NCBI GenBank assembly: GCA_023665505.1
Contig: JAMPDU010000007.1
Location: 1 to 46,391, forward strand
Source of the DNA: Ruminococcus sp.
GTDB taxonomy: Bacteria; Bacillota; Clostridia; Oscillospirales; Ruminococcaceae
DNA: 46,391 nt
Direction of reading: 5' to 3'
The notes under the pieces were generated by a model. The model was not told the origin of the DNA. It searched no databases and worked only from the letters and a program-made list of their open reading frames with translations. Position 1 is the stretch's first letter. Each line of letters begins with the position of its first letter. This document shows positions 23,257 to 30,700 of this stretch, in pieces. The translations under genes and the position numbers were made by a program.

Positions 23257-24516
23257 TTATTTATAGTAAAACGCCTTTGCGCCGTGGCTTTCAAGGGTTA
23301 CGGGCAGGTCGGTTTCGGCGGTGAATTTTTCGCCGCTCCACAGCTCGGCAACGCTTATTTTGCCGTACAGCTCAAGGTCTGTCAGGGGGATTTTTATTTC
23401 GCTTGCGGTGTCCCCCGCGTTGAAAACGGCTATGTACCCTCCCCCCGAGGAGCTTGCCGCCGCCCATAGGATATGTTCAATTCCGCCAATCTTTTTGCGC
23501 CAAATTTGGTGAGAATGACGGGCGTTTCGGTGCATTTCAAGTATGCCCTCGTTGGTGAGCAGGCTCATGGTAAAGTCGTCAAAGCCTGTCATTTCGCCGC
23601 CTATCATCAGCGGCGAGCGGAAAATGCTCCACAGGGTCAGCATGGTTATCTGCTCGGGTTCGGTAAATTTTGTGCGGTTGGACTTGTCATAGTCCTGCAA
23701 AATCGGTCCGATGGGGAGCATATCCGCGTCCGCCCAATGCCCCGCGCCGTTGTGTACGCACCATTTTTCCGCACGGGAGAACATGTCGTACAGCAGCTCC
23801 CACTTGTCCCAAAAATCGTCGGTAATCCGCCACATATTGGCAATTTGTTTGAAAAGCTCCGCCTTTTCGAGAGGGGCGGGTCCGGGGGAAAGGCTTAAAA
23901 CCATTTCCCTGCCGCAGCTGTGCAGGGCGTCGCTGAGCATAATCAGCTCCTGCTCGGCATGGGGGAATTCACGGGCGATGTCGTCCACCTTGACAAAATC
24001 CACCCCCCAAGAGGCGTACAGCGCAAAAATGCTGTCGTAGTACGCCTTTGCACCCTCTTTGGACGGGTCGACGCCGTACATATCGGTGTTCCACATGCAA
24101 ATGCTGTCGGTTTTGGCGATTTGGCGGGCGGACTTGTCCGTGCCGAGAATGGGCGTATCGCGGTGCACCGCCTGACGGGGAATACCCCGCATAATATGTA
24201 TGCCGAATTTCAGCCCGAGGGAGTGAACGTACTCCGCAAGGGGCGCGAAACCTTTCCCCCCCGCTGACGAGGGGAAACGGTTTTCGGCGGGGATTAGGCG
24301 GGAATATTCGTCCATAGAAAGCTCGGCGAAAGGCTGATACTCGTGGTTGGGGGCGGTGGGGTTGGACCATTGAATGTCGACTACTACATATTCCCAGCCG
24401 AATTTTTTAAGGTGCGCCGCCATAAAATCGGCGTTTTTGCGGACGGTCTCCTCGGTGACAGCCGCGCCGTAGCAGTCCCAGCTGTTCCAGCCCATGGGCG
24501 GGGTGAGAATTTTCAT
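23257..24516 (-). CDS. Cytoplasmic GH27 alpha-galactosidase
   Basis: A 419-residue retaining glycosidase of clan GH-D that removes alpha-linked galactose (or N-acetylgalactosamine) from oligosaccharides. It has the N-terminal TPPMGWNSWDCYG signature, VVVDIQW, nucleophile D178 in DFVKVDD (family form KYDNC) and acid/base D234 in WRITDDFWDKW; the C-terminal beta-sandwich begins near 335. Nucleophile neighbours deviate from the usual YDNC, so substrate preference may differ from classical enzymes. There is no signal peptide, so it acts on imported sugars. It is 42 bases downstream of three small genes on the same strand and has AAGGAGG before its ATG, so it may share their promoter. Confidence 0.9.
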   Translation of the reverse strand: MKILTPPMGWNSWDCYGAAVTEETVRKNADFMAAHLKKFGWEYVVVDIQWSNPTAPNHEYQPFAELSMDEYSRLIPAENRFPSSAGGKGFAPLAEYVHSLGLKFGIHIMRGIPRQAVHRDTPILGTDKSARQIAKTDSICMWNTDMYGVDPSKEGAKAYYDSIFALYASWGVDFVKVDDIAREFPHAEQELIMLSDALHSCGREMVLSLSPGPAPLEKAELFKQIANMWRITDDFWDKWELLYDMFSRAEKWCVHNGAGHWADADMLPIGPILQDYDKSNRTKFTEPEQITMLTLWSIFRSPLMIGGEMTGFDDFTMSLLTNEGILEMHRNARHSHQIWRKKIGGIEHILWAAASSSGGGYIAVFNAGDTASEIKIPLTDLELYGKISVAELWSGEKFTAETDLPVTLESHGAKAFYYK

Positions 24517-24540
24517 AAAAAGTCCTCCTTTATAATAATA

Positions 24541-24558
24541 GGCGGGAAAAATCCCGCC
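24541..24558. repeat. Short GC-rich hairpin before the alpha-galactosidase gene
   Basis: GGCGGG-aaaaat-CCCGCC followed by CTAC, the same core as the 23147 and 39315 elements. It sits between the third small gene and the GH27 ribosome site. With no T-run on the minus strand it may be an mRNA processing or partial attenuation site. Confidence 0.5.
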
Positions 24559-24705
24559 CTACTGCTGATTTTCGCATATTTTTTTGTATTTTTCCGTCAA
24601 AGCCTGAAAATCTTCCAAAGTTTTACATTCCTGGAGTTCGAGGTAGAATTTCTGTTGGTCGAGTTCTTTTGTAAGCCTTTCGATAATTTCCGCGCTGTTT
24701 GACAT
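24559..24705 (-). CDS. Small helical protein C (48 residues), unrecognised
   Basis: A 48-residue acidic helical protein (starts MSNSAEIIERLTKEL, ends YKKICENQQ). TAGGAGGT (24713-24720) lies 7 bases before the ATG, strong evidence of translation. The protein looks like one or two amphipathic helices, with one Cys in each half (C29 and C44). It is the third gene of a mini-operon, 12 bases after the second small gene and 42 bases before GH27. No family recognised. Confidence 0.72.
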   Translation of the reverse strand: MSNSAEIIERLTKELDQQKFYLELQECKTLEDFQALTEKYKKICENQQ

Positions 24706-24717
24706 TTTCAGCACCTC

Positions 24718-24891
24718 CTATATTTCGGGCAGTTCCAGCGGCTGAAGTTTAAGCTTGATAAGCTCCAGTTCCTCGTCGATGTACGCCGCCGTGCCGTCCG
24801 CGCCCTCGCTCAACGCTTTTTGCTTGATACGTTTAAGTCTTGTGTACTCGTCCAGCAGCTGCGCTTTAAACTGCATATCTGTTTGGCTCAT
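24718..24891 (-). CDS. Small helical protein B (57 residues), unrecognised
   Basis: A 57-residue protein (starts MSQTDMQFKAQLLDEYTRLK, ends KLQPLELPEI). It has an N-terminal basic/amphipathic helix, a short Gly/Ala turn (SEGADGTA) and a second acidic-then-leucine-rich helix, that is, a helical hairpin. TAGGAGGT lies 7 bases before the ATG. It starts 11 bases after small gene A and ends 12 bases before gene C. No signal peptide, membrane segment or recognised family. Confidence 0.72.
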   Translation of the reverse strand: MSQTDMQFKAQLLDEYTRLKRIKQKALSEGADGTAAYIDEELELIKLKLQPLELPEI

Positions 24892-24902
24892 ATCAATACC
24901 TC

Positions 24903-25073
24903 CTACTGCTTGGCAATATTCAAATCGGCGGTAACAACGCCCATACTTTCGAGCTTTGCGGTAACAAGTTTTAATTGGTACTCAATCTCCTTGTCCTTGT
25001 CGTCGGCGGCTAAAATGCGCTGCAAGTCGAAATACTTGTCCATTAAAACGTTTAAAATTTCTTTATCGTTCAT
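24903..25073 (-). CDS. Small helical protein A (56 residues), unrecognised
   Basis: A 56-residue helical protein (starts MNDKEILNVLMDKYFDLQRI, ends LNIAKQ). It is the first gene of the small-protein operon, directly behind the consensus promoter at 25101-25129 with GGGAGGTG 7 bases before its ATG. A LAADDKDKEIEYQL segment divides two helices. Similar size, two-helix design and spacing to proteins B and C suggest the three form a complex or a set of regulators (inference). No family recognised. Confidence 0.75.
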   Translation of the reverse strand: MNDKEILNVLMDKYFDLQRILAADDKDKEIEYQLKLVTAKLESMGVVTADLNIAKQ

Positions 25074-25100
25074 AGGAACACCTCCCGATTTTCTACTATT

Positions 25101-25129
25101 ATTATATAATAAAAAACCAAAAAAGTCAA
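25101..25129 (-). promoter_or_regulatory. Sigma-A promoter of the small-protein operon
   Basis: On the minus strand TTGACT (25124-25129), a 17-base spacer and TATAAT (25101-25106). It is arranged back to back with the plus-strand promoter at 25135; the two -35 boxes are only 5 bases apart. Confidence 0.85.
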
Positions 25130-25134
25130 TACGC

Positions 25135-25163
25135 TTGACAAATTTTTTATTTTACTGTATAAT
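25135..25163 (+). promoter_or_regulatory. Distal consensus promoter upstream of the surface protein
   Basis: TTGACA (25135-25140), a 17-base spacer and TATAAT (25158-25163). It would give a leader of about 305 bases to the gene at 25475. No open frame with a ribosome site lies in that leader, so it may supply a long 5' UTR or a small RNA. Confidence 0.75.
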
Positions 25164-25203
25164 GTATACGTTATCTTTTTATATTGTACCCCACCCCGCA
25201 CCG

Positions 25204-25238
25204 TTCTACCCTCTACCCTCTACCCCCTAACTTCTAAA
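25204..25238. repeat. Heptanucleotide tandem array
   Basis: Five consecutive 7-mers: TTCTACC, CTCTACC, CTCTACC, CCCTAAC, TTCTAAA. Read on the minus strand they follow GGTAGAG-like units ending in AG, similar to the arrays at 7704, 27499 and 39162. It lies in the 5' leader region of the surface protein gene. The rest of 25164-25350 is AT-rich and shows no gene. Confidence 0.6.
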
Positions 25239-25352
25239 AGGTTACAAAACGGTTACAAAAAAATTGCCAAAATCTTTTCCTTGGGTGCAATAATTAGTGA
25301 AATGTGTACACTTTGCCCCAAAAATATTTTTTAAATTTGTTGGAGATGTACA

Positions 25353-25381
25353 TTGACAGTTCCCGCTCAATCTGTTAGAAT
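25353..25381 (+). promoter_or_regulatory. Proximal promoter of the surface protein gene
   Basis: TTGACA (25353-25358), a 17-base spacer and TAGAAT (25376-25381). It is about 95 bases before the ATG. The transcribed leader contains a CGGGGGTCTCCCCGGG hairpin near 25409-25424. Together with the promoter at 25135 this gives tandem promoters, as expected for an abundant protein. Confidence 0.78.
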
Positions 25382-25474
25382 TATAAGCGTGATAAGCAAA
25401 ATGTTTCGGGGGTCTCCCCGGGCGGCTTGTCAAAATAGAAAAAAAATTTAAAACAAAACAAGGAGGAATTTTTC

Positions 25475-27385
25475 ATGACTATGAAAAAGACAATGGCTGC
25501 AATCGCAGCAGGCGCAGTAGCTGTATCTGCAATGGCTACTACAGTTTCGGCTGACACTGTTTCGCTTCCCACAAGAACACTTTCTTACAACCTCGTTCAG
25601 ACTGTAAAGCAGGATGCGAACGCTGAGGTTAAGCTCACCGCTACATTTTTTAACGTACCGCTCGTTGCGGGTGATCACGCACAGTTTACAATCAAAGGTC
25701 TTAACGACTCCGACATCGTGAGAATCAGCGGCACATACCTTGACGACAATAAATCTATCGCTCCTATCACTGCAACTAAGGACAACTCTCAGGCGGGTAT
25801 TTACAGCGTTATTACCGCCTCTATGCTTACTACCGGAGCTAATGGAACGTTCGATGTTCCTATCGTTGCGGCTAACAAGAATAACGGTTTCGCTCTCAAC
25901 GGCGGCGCAGCAAAGGTTCCGGAAGTTGATGCTGTTGCTACAGGCGCTACATTGGCGACAAACGGTCAGGCAGCTCTCAATACTTTCGCTACAGGTGCTG
26001 CTCAAACATTAACATATGACGACGGTGTGACAACAGGAACAAGCGGAACAGCGGGATGGTACGATGCTTCTTCGAACGCGGTTACATTGACTGATATCGG
26101 TCTTACAGCACCAGCTACTCCCTCTCACGGTGACACAATCACTATTACTGAGTACGAACCAGAGGTTCCCGCAACAGTTCTCGCTAAGATCAATGTTGAA
26201 GTAACCAAGAAAAACCTCAGGGACTTGGTTGATACTACAACAGCTACGCTGCCCGCAGGAAAAACACGTACCGATTTGACTGCAGAGCTTAAAAACGTTA
26301 ACCTTGAGCTCGCAAAAACGAGCGGTGCCAGCGTGCTTGGTATCGGACTTGAGGTAAATGTGCTCGCCAACATGGGCGACAGCAACGACGAATATAAAGT
26401 CGAAGCCAGCCCTGCAGGAGCAACTCTGACAGCCAGCGACAACTACGCTTACATTGTTGCTTCCGATTTCAGCAAGTCTGAAAGCGTTAAGAAGTATCCT
26501 TACAAATCTACTTATGACAACCAGATTTACGAGGCTAACTGGAGCAACAGATTCTCCAGCACCGGTTACGGAGACGTTTTCTCCAATATCTGGACAAAGG
26601 AGGACACTGACAACTCGAAGCCTGTTGATCCTTGGAGCGTTCGCTCGGTTATTAACGACGCGATTTCCAAGTACGATGGTGTAACTTTTGAGTTCCACTG
26701 CGCAGATGAGGCCAGCATCGATACCGACACAGGTGCATACGCTGAGAGCTGGCAGTCCGGCAGCAACATAGTGAACTTTGGTAAGTTCGGCAACCACTAC
26801 TACAACAGCATGCAGTACGCTTATGATCCTGCGAACGATTATGTAATCAGAGACTGGACCAGCGACAACCTCTTCTACGGTGCGCTCCTGGTAAACAGCA
26901 ACCTGACACTTTCACTGACTCAGACCGATCACTTTGATTGGAATTCGAACACTCTCGCATTCTCGTGGGATGAAATTGCTGACGCAGGTCTCAGCACTAA
27001 CCAGTATGTAAACTACATCCAGAACATGGTTCTCAAGACTTCTGCTACTTGGTACTGGAAGAGCTTTGATGTAGTACTTGCTGAAACAGAGGTTGAGGAA
27101 GTTGGTTCCGGCGCGTCTCAGGACGTTGACGTTGACGACCTCGACGGTGATGATGAGGACGGCGATATCGATGATACAGATATCGATGAGCCTGTTGACG
27201 AGCCCGTAGACGAGCCTGTTGACGAACCCGTTGACGAGCCTGTAGACGATCCCGTTGACGAGCCTGTTGACGAACCCCAGGGCGAAACAGCTGCTAACCC
27301 CAGCACAGGCAACGCTCCTATCGCTCTCGCGGTAATCCCTGTTGCTCTTGCGGCTGCTGCTGTAGTTGCTAAGAAGAGAGGCTAA
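25475..27385 (+). CDS. Abundant acidic cell-wall protein with NPSTG sorting tail
   Basis: A 636-residue exported protein. It has a signal peptide (1-26, cleavage VSA-DT), a beta-rich mature region (27-540) without a family I recognise, an acidic spacer (about 550-570) running into eight DEPV-type tetrapeptides, and a sorting tail: NPSTG, hydrophobic stretch (PIALAVIPVALAAAAVVA) and KKRG. The motif is an LPxTG variant, so a class of sortase should anchor it; no sortase gene is in the window. Codon choice is unlike its neighbours (many GCT, ACA and AAC; few GC-rich codons), and with tandem promoters and AAGGAGG this points to high expression, as for an S-layer-like or adhesive surface protein. 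Tyr- and Ser-rich stretches (about 330-470) could bind ligands (inference). Confidence 0.82.
   Translation: MTMKKTMAAIAAGAVAVSAMATTVSADTVSLPTRTLSYNLVQTVKQDANAEVKLTATFFNVPLVAGDHAQFTIKGLNDSDIVRISGTYLDDNKSIAPITATKDNSQAGIYSVITASMLTTGANGTFDVPIVAANKNNGFALNGGAAKVPEVDAVATGATLATNGQAALNTFATGAAQTLTYDDGVTTGTSGTAGWYDASSNAVTLTDIGLTAPATPSHGDTITITEYEPEVPATVLAKINVEVTKKNLRDLVDTTTATLPAGKTRTDLTAELKNVNLELAKTSGASVLGIGLEVNVLANMGDSNDEYKVEASPAGATLTASDNYAYIVASDFSKSESVKKYPYKSTYDNQIYEANWSNRFSSTGYGDVFSNIWTKEDTDNSKPVDPWSVRSVINDAISKYDGVTFEFHCADEASIDTDTGAYAESWQSGSNIVNFGKFGNHYYNSMQYAYDPANDYVIRDWTSDNLFYGALLVNSNLTLSLTQTDHFDWNSNTLAFSWDEIADAGLSTNQYVNYIQNMVLKTSATWYWKSFDVVLAETEVEEVGSGASQDVDVDDLDGDDEDGDIDDTDIDEPVDEPVDEPVDEPVDEPVDDPVDEPVDEPQGETAANPSTGNAPIALAVIPVALAAAAVVAKKRG
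27185..27280 (+). repeat. Eight 12-bp repeats encoding DEPV
   Basis: Eight in-frame 12-base units encode DEPV (one DDPV, the last DEPQ) just before the sorting motif. Synonymous changes (CCT/CCC, GTT/GTA, GAG/GAA) alternate between units. Such tracts form stiff wall-spanning stalks and can change in length by slippage. A shorter degenerate version occurs in the transglutaminase at 1402-2772. Confidence 0.88.
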
Positions 27386-27459
27386 GCCGAGCGCTTACAC
27401 TCATGAAAGCATAACAAACGGTTACTAATGTAATTGTATAAGTTATTCTAACATCATCT

Positions 27460-27500
27460 GCGGTCTCCCGTATGCAGAACGGGAGGCCGCTTTTATATTT
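27460..27500 (+). terminator. Terminator of the surface protein gene
   Basis: An 11-bp stem, GCGGTCTCCCG (27460-27470) with CGGGAGGCCGC (27480-27490), one G-U pair, 9-nt loop, then TTTTATATTT. Confidence 0.88.
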
Positions 27501-27533
27501 GACAGTTGACAGTGTACAGTGTACAGTGTACAG
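27499..27533. repeat. Heptanucleotide tandem array
   Basis: Five perfect-phase 7-mers: TTGACAG twice, then TGTACAG three times. It is followed at 27536-27560 by a 7-bp hairpin (AATTCCC/GGGAATT) and a T-run, which can act as a second terminator. The rest of the gap to the promoter at 27633 is AT-rich and without genes. Confidence 0.7.
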
Positions 27534-27632
27534 TTAATTCCCCCGCCAAGCGAGGGAATTTTTTCCTTAAACGTTTTATATAGATTTTTTGAGAAAAACC
27601 CGTTTTTTTTGAACAAATTTAATAAAAAATGC

Positions 27633-27661
27633 TTGACAAACCCTTAACAAATTGTTATAAT
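27633..27661 (+). promoter_or_regulatory. Sigma-A promoter of the sugar-uptake operon
   Basis: TTGACA (27633-27638), a 17-base spacer and TATAAT (27656-27661). It gives a leader of about 90 bases to the solute-binding protein. No operator or cre-like site with good symmetry was recognised. Confidence 0.85.
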
Positions 27662-27758
27662 ATTTATATAACCCTTTGCACACTCATTTTGCACAAAATT
27701 TTCACTTTCTCAATGCCCCGCTGCACGCATTGGATAGTATAGAAAGGTGGTCTATCTG

Positions 27759-30680
27759 TTGTCAAGGAAATCATGCTTTATGAGGTTTTTGTCGGCGGCA
27801 ATCGCTGTCAGCACTTGCCTGACAGCTGTTCCCGCGTTCCCGGCTATCGCCGAGGAGAACCCTCCCGCCGCCGAAACGCAGGAAACCGAACAAACTTCAG
27901 CTTTTGTCAGACAGAAAACTTACAGCGATTATTACGACGAGATACAAGACGTCCCAAGACCCGACAAGGAGGCGGCGCTGGTTTATTCCGGCTGCAGCGA
28001 CGATGCGGAAGTCGAAATCGGCTCTTACGAGGGAAAGGAGAACGTGCTGATTTGGTCTAACGAGGTCGGTACGGTGGATTTTACCGTGGACGTCCCCGAG
28101 GCGGGCGCGTACCAAATGGAGGTCAGCTATTTCCCTATCGCCGACAGCTCCGTTACCGAAATGTCCGTGCTTATCGACGGCGTTTCGCCCTACGATACCG
28201 CCACCCGCGTGGAAATGAACCACATCTGGAAAAGCGACGGCGATATTACCCCAGACTCTAAGGACAACGAGGTTCGCCCCCCGCAAATTCAAGCCCCGCG
28301 CTGGGTGACGAATACGTTCTACGATACCGACGGTCTGTTTAACGAGCCGCTCTATTTCTACTTCGAGACCGCGGGCGAACATACCGTTTCTCTCGAGTCC
28401 GAAAGAGCAAGCGTCGCTATCGAGTACATTAAACTTTGCAACCAAAAAGGCTACGCAAGTTACACAAAACCCTCCGAATCCGAACTGGCAGCAAATTCGG
28501 GCGCGGCGGCTATTAAGCTGCAAGGAGAAAAGTACGCTTACACTAACTCTCAGTCCCTTTTCCCTACATATGACAGGGGCTCTTATCTGACAGAACCCTC
28601 CCACCCCTCCAAACAGCGGTACAATACCGTCGGCGACGGCACTTGGGACACGGTGGGTCAGCGTATTACCTGGGAAATGTACGTGGAGACGGCAGGCTAC
28701 TATAAAGTCGGCATTAAGGCGCGGCAGAACGAACTCAGAGGTCTGTACACAAACCGCCGCCTCTATATCGACGGGGAAGTCCCCAACGAGGAGATGTCCC
28801 AAATAAAATTCCAGTACGACGACGACTGGATTATGGTCACTCCCGAGGACGAGAACGGCGACCCCGTTTACGTCTACCTCGAACCCGGCAAGCATGAGCT
28901 TGCGCTGGAGGTTATCCCCGGCGAAATCGGCGACTCCATGAGGCGGCTCGACAGCATCGTCTACACCGCCAACCAGTACTATATGCAGATACTGATGATT
29001 ACCGGTCCCTCGCCCGATAAGTACACGGACTATTATGTACACAAGGAAATCCCCGAATTGGTGGACACCTTTAACATTCTCGCTATCCAGCTTTTGGAAG
29101 AGGAGAAAAATATCGAGGAGCTTGCGGGTCAGCAGGGTACCGAGGCGGCGGCGCTGGAAAGACTTGCCACGGTACTTCAGCGCGGCGCGGATAAACCCCA
29201 CAAAATCCCCGATATGATAAGCAACAGCTCCATTAAGGACAACGTTGCCTCGGTTTCCTCCTGGATGAGGCAGTACCGTAACCAGCCCCTTGAGGTGGAC
29301 TTCATCGAGCTTGTCCCTGCGGATCAGGACTTTACTCCGGTAAAATCAAATTTCTTTAAGAGTTTGTCCTTCGGTTTCAAGGGTTTCATCAACTCTTTCT
29401 TTGAGGACTATACCGTGCTTTCCGACACTACAAAGGATTCCATAAACGTTTGGGTGGGTCTCGGACGCGACCAGGCGAACGTTATTAAACAGCTCGTTGA
29501 CGCGGAGTACAACACCACCCACAGCACGCAGGTTTCCATAAACCTCGTTCAGGGCGGTATCATGGAGGCTGTTTTGGCGGGAAAAGGTCCGGACTCGTCG
29601 CTGTTCGTCGGCGGCGAATTCCCCGTAAACCTTGCCGTCCGCGACTTGGTTGTGCCGTTAAACGACTTGGACGGCTTTAACGAGGTAAAGTCAAGATTTC
29701 AGGAAAACGCCATGGTGAACTACACCTATGACGGAAACGTTTACGCGATACCCATAAATCAGAGTTTCCCAATGATGTTCTACCGCAAGGATATGCTGGC
29801 GGAAATAGGCATTACAGAACCCCCCGAAACTTGGGACGAACTGATCGATATGCTCCCAGCGATACAGAGAAAGTATATGCAGCCGGGACTTATTCTGCCG
29901 GGCGTTGCGGCGGCTACAAACGGCGCGGGCGTGTCCGTTTCCCCAGCCACCGAGGCAGGTCACACATTCGCGCTGCTTATGCTCCAGTCGGGTAACAGCT
30001 ACTACAACGACGAGCAGACCGCCACAAAATTCGACACGCAGGCGGCTGTTGACGCGTTCGCAACTTGGACGGATTTCTACAACATCTATAAATTCGACCA
30101 GACCTACGACCCGTTTACACGTTTCAGAACAGGCGAGGCTCCTATCGTAATTCAGAGCTACTGCTCGTTCTATAATCAGCTTAACGTCGCCGCTCCCGAA
30201 ATTAAGGGTCTTTGGGACTTCACTTCAGTTCCCGGCACACTTCAGGCTGACGGCACGGTTTCCCACGCCTCCAATTCCAACGGCTCGGGCGCGATAATCC
30301 TCGAAAGCTGCAAGAATAAAGACGGCGCTTGGGACTTCATTAAGTGGTTTACTTCCACGGACGTTATGGTTGAGTACGGTCAGAACGTGGAGGGCGTTAT
30401 GGGTCCTCTCGGACGGTTCGACTGCGCCAACGTGGAGGCTCTCCAGCAGCTTAACTGGTCTAAGAAAGATATGCAGAAGATACTCAATCAGATGAACGAG
30501 CTGGAGGAAATTCCCATAGTTCCCTCGGCGTACGTTGTTACAAGAAGTATCATGAACGCTTTCAGGTCGGTTGTAAACGACAAGGAGAACGCCCGCGAAA
30601 CGCTGCGGTGGTACAACATCGACATCAACAGAGAAATTACAAGAAAACGAGAAAATCTCGGTCTTGATGATGAAAATTAA
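27759..30680 (+). CDS. Giant extracellular solute-binding protein with N-terminal carbohydrate-binding-like modules
   Basis: A protein of about 973 residues. It has a signal peptide (about 1-32), two beta-sandwich regions resembling carbohydrate-binding modules (about 45-240 and 250-410; both have aromatic-rich strands and a GAYQMEVSYF / GYYKVGIKAR strand pattern), a helical linker (410-520), and a C-terminal family 1 solute-binding domain (about 560-960) with ETWDELIDMLPAIQ and GAWDFIKWFTS. Ordinary sugar-binding proteins have 400-450 residues, so more than half is additional. No good lipobox is seen, so how it stays at the cell is unclear. The start is taken as TTG at 27759, 8 bases after AAAGGTGG; ATG at 27780 is the alternative. 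It heads the operon, and the ligand is probably a plant or host oligosaccharide (inference). Confidence 0.85.
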   Translation: MSRKSCFMRFLSAAIAVSTCLTAVPAFPAIAEENPPAAETQETEQTSAFVRQKTYSDYYDEIQDVPRPDKEAALVYSGCSDDAEVEIGSYEGKENVLIWSNEVGTVDFTVDVPEAGAYQMEVSYFPIADSSVTEMSVLIDGVSPYDTATRVEMNHIWKSDGDITPDSKDNEVRPPQIQAPRWVTNTFYDTDGLFNEPLYFYFETAGEHTVSLESERASVAIEYIKLCNQKGYASYTKPSESELAANSGAAAIKLQGEKYAYTNSQSLFPTYDRGSYLTEPSHPSKQRYNTVGDGTWDTVGQRITWEMYVETAGYYKVGIKARQNELRGLYTNRRLYIDGEVPNEEMSQIKFQYDDDWIMVTPEDENGDPVYVYLEPGKHELALEVIPGEIGDSMRRLDSIVYTANQYYMQILMITGPSPDKYTDYYVHKEIPELVDTFNILAIQLLEEEKNIEELAGQQGTEAAALERLATVLQRGADKPHKIPDMISNSSIKDNVASVSSWMRQYRNQPLEVDFIELVPADQDFTPVKSNFFKSLSFGFKGFINSFFEDYTVLSDTTKDSINVWVGLGRDQANVIKQLVDAEYNTTHSTQVSINLVQGGIMEAVLAGKGPDSSLFVGGEFPVNLAVRDLVVPLNDLDGFNEVKSRFQENAMVNYTYDGNVYAIPINQSFPMMFYRKDMLAEIGITEPPETWDELIDMLPAIQRKYMQPGLILPGVAAATNGAGVSVSPATEAGHTFALLMLQSGNSYYNDEQTATKFDTQAAVDAFATWTDFYNIYKFDQTYDPFTRFRTGEAPIVIQSYCSFYNQLNVAAPEIKGLWDFTSVPGTLQADGTVSHASNSNGSGAIILESCKNKDGAWDFIKWFTSTDVMVEYGQNVEGVMGPLGRFDCANVEALQQLNWSKKDMQKILNQMNELEEIPIVPSAYVVTRSIMNAFRSVVNDKENARETLRWYNIDINREITRKRENLGLDDEN

Positions 30681-30700
30681 TAAGAATGGAGGGGTAACCT

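Noticed and set aside
26009..26797. Minus-strand frame of 262 codons inside the surface protein
   Set aside because: Antisense to a strongly supported gene; Cys- and Val-rich nonsense composition and no ribosome site.
27185..27280. Regular 12-bp repeats as a CRISPR array
   Set aside because: There are no spacers, and the repeats are in frame and encode DEPV within a surface protein.
27499..27533. TTGACAG repeats as promoter -35 boxes
   Set aside because: No -10 hexamer lies 16-18 bases downstream of either TTGACA, and the units follow a 7-bp tandem pattern.
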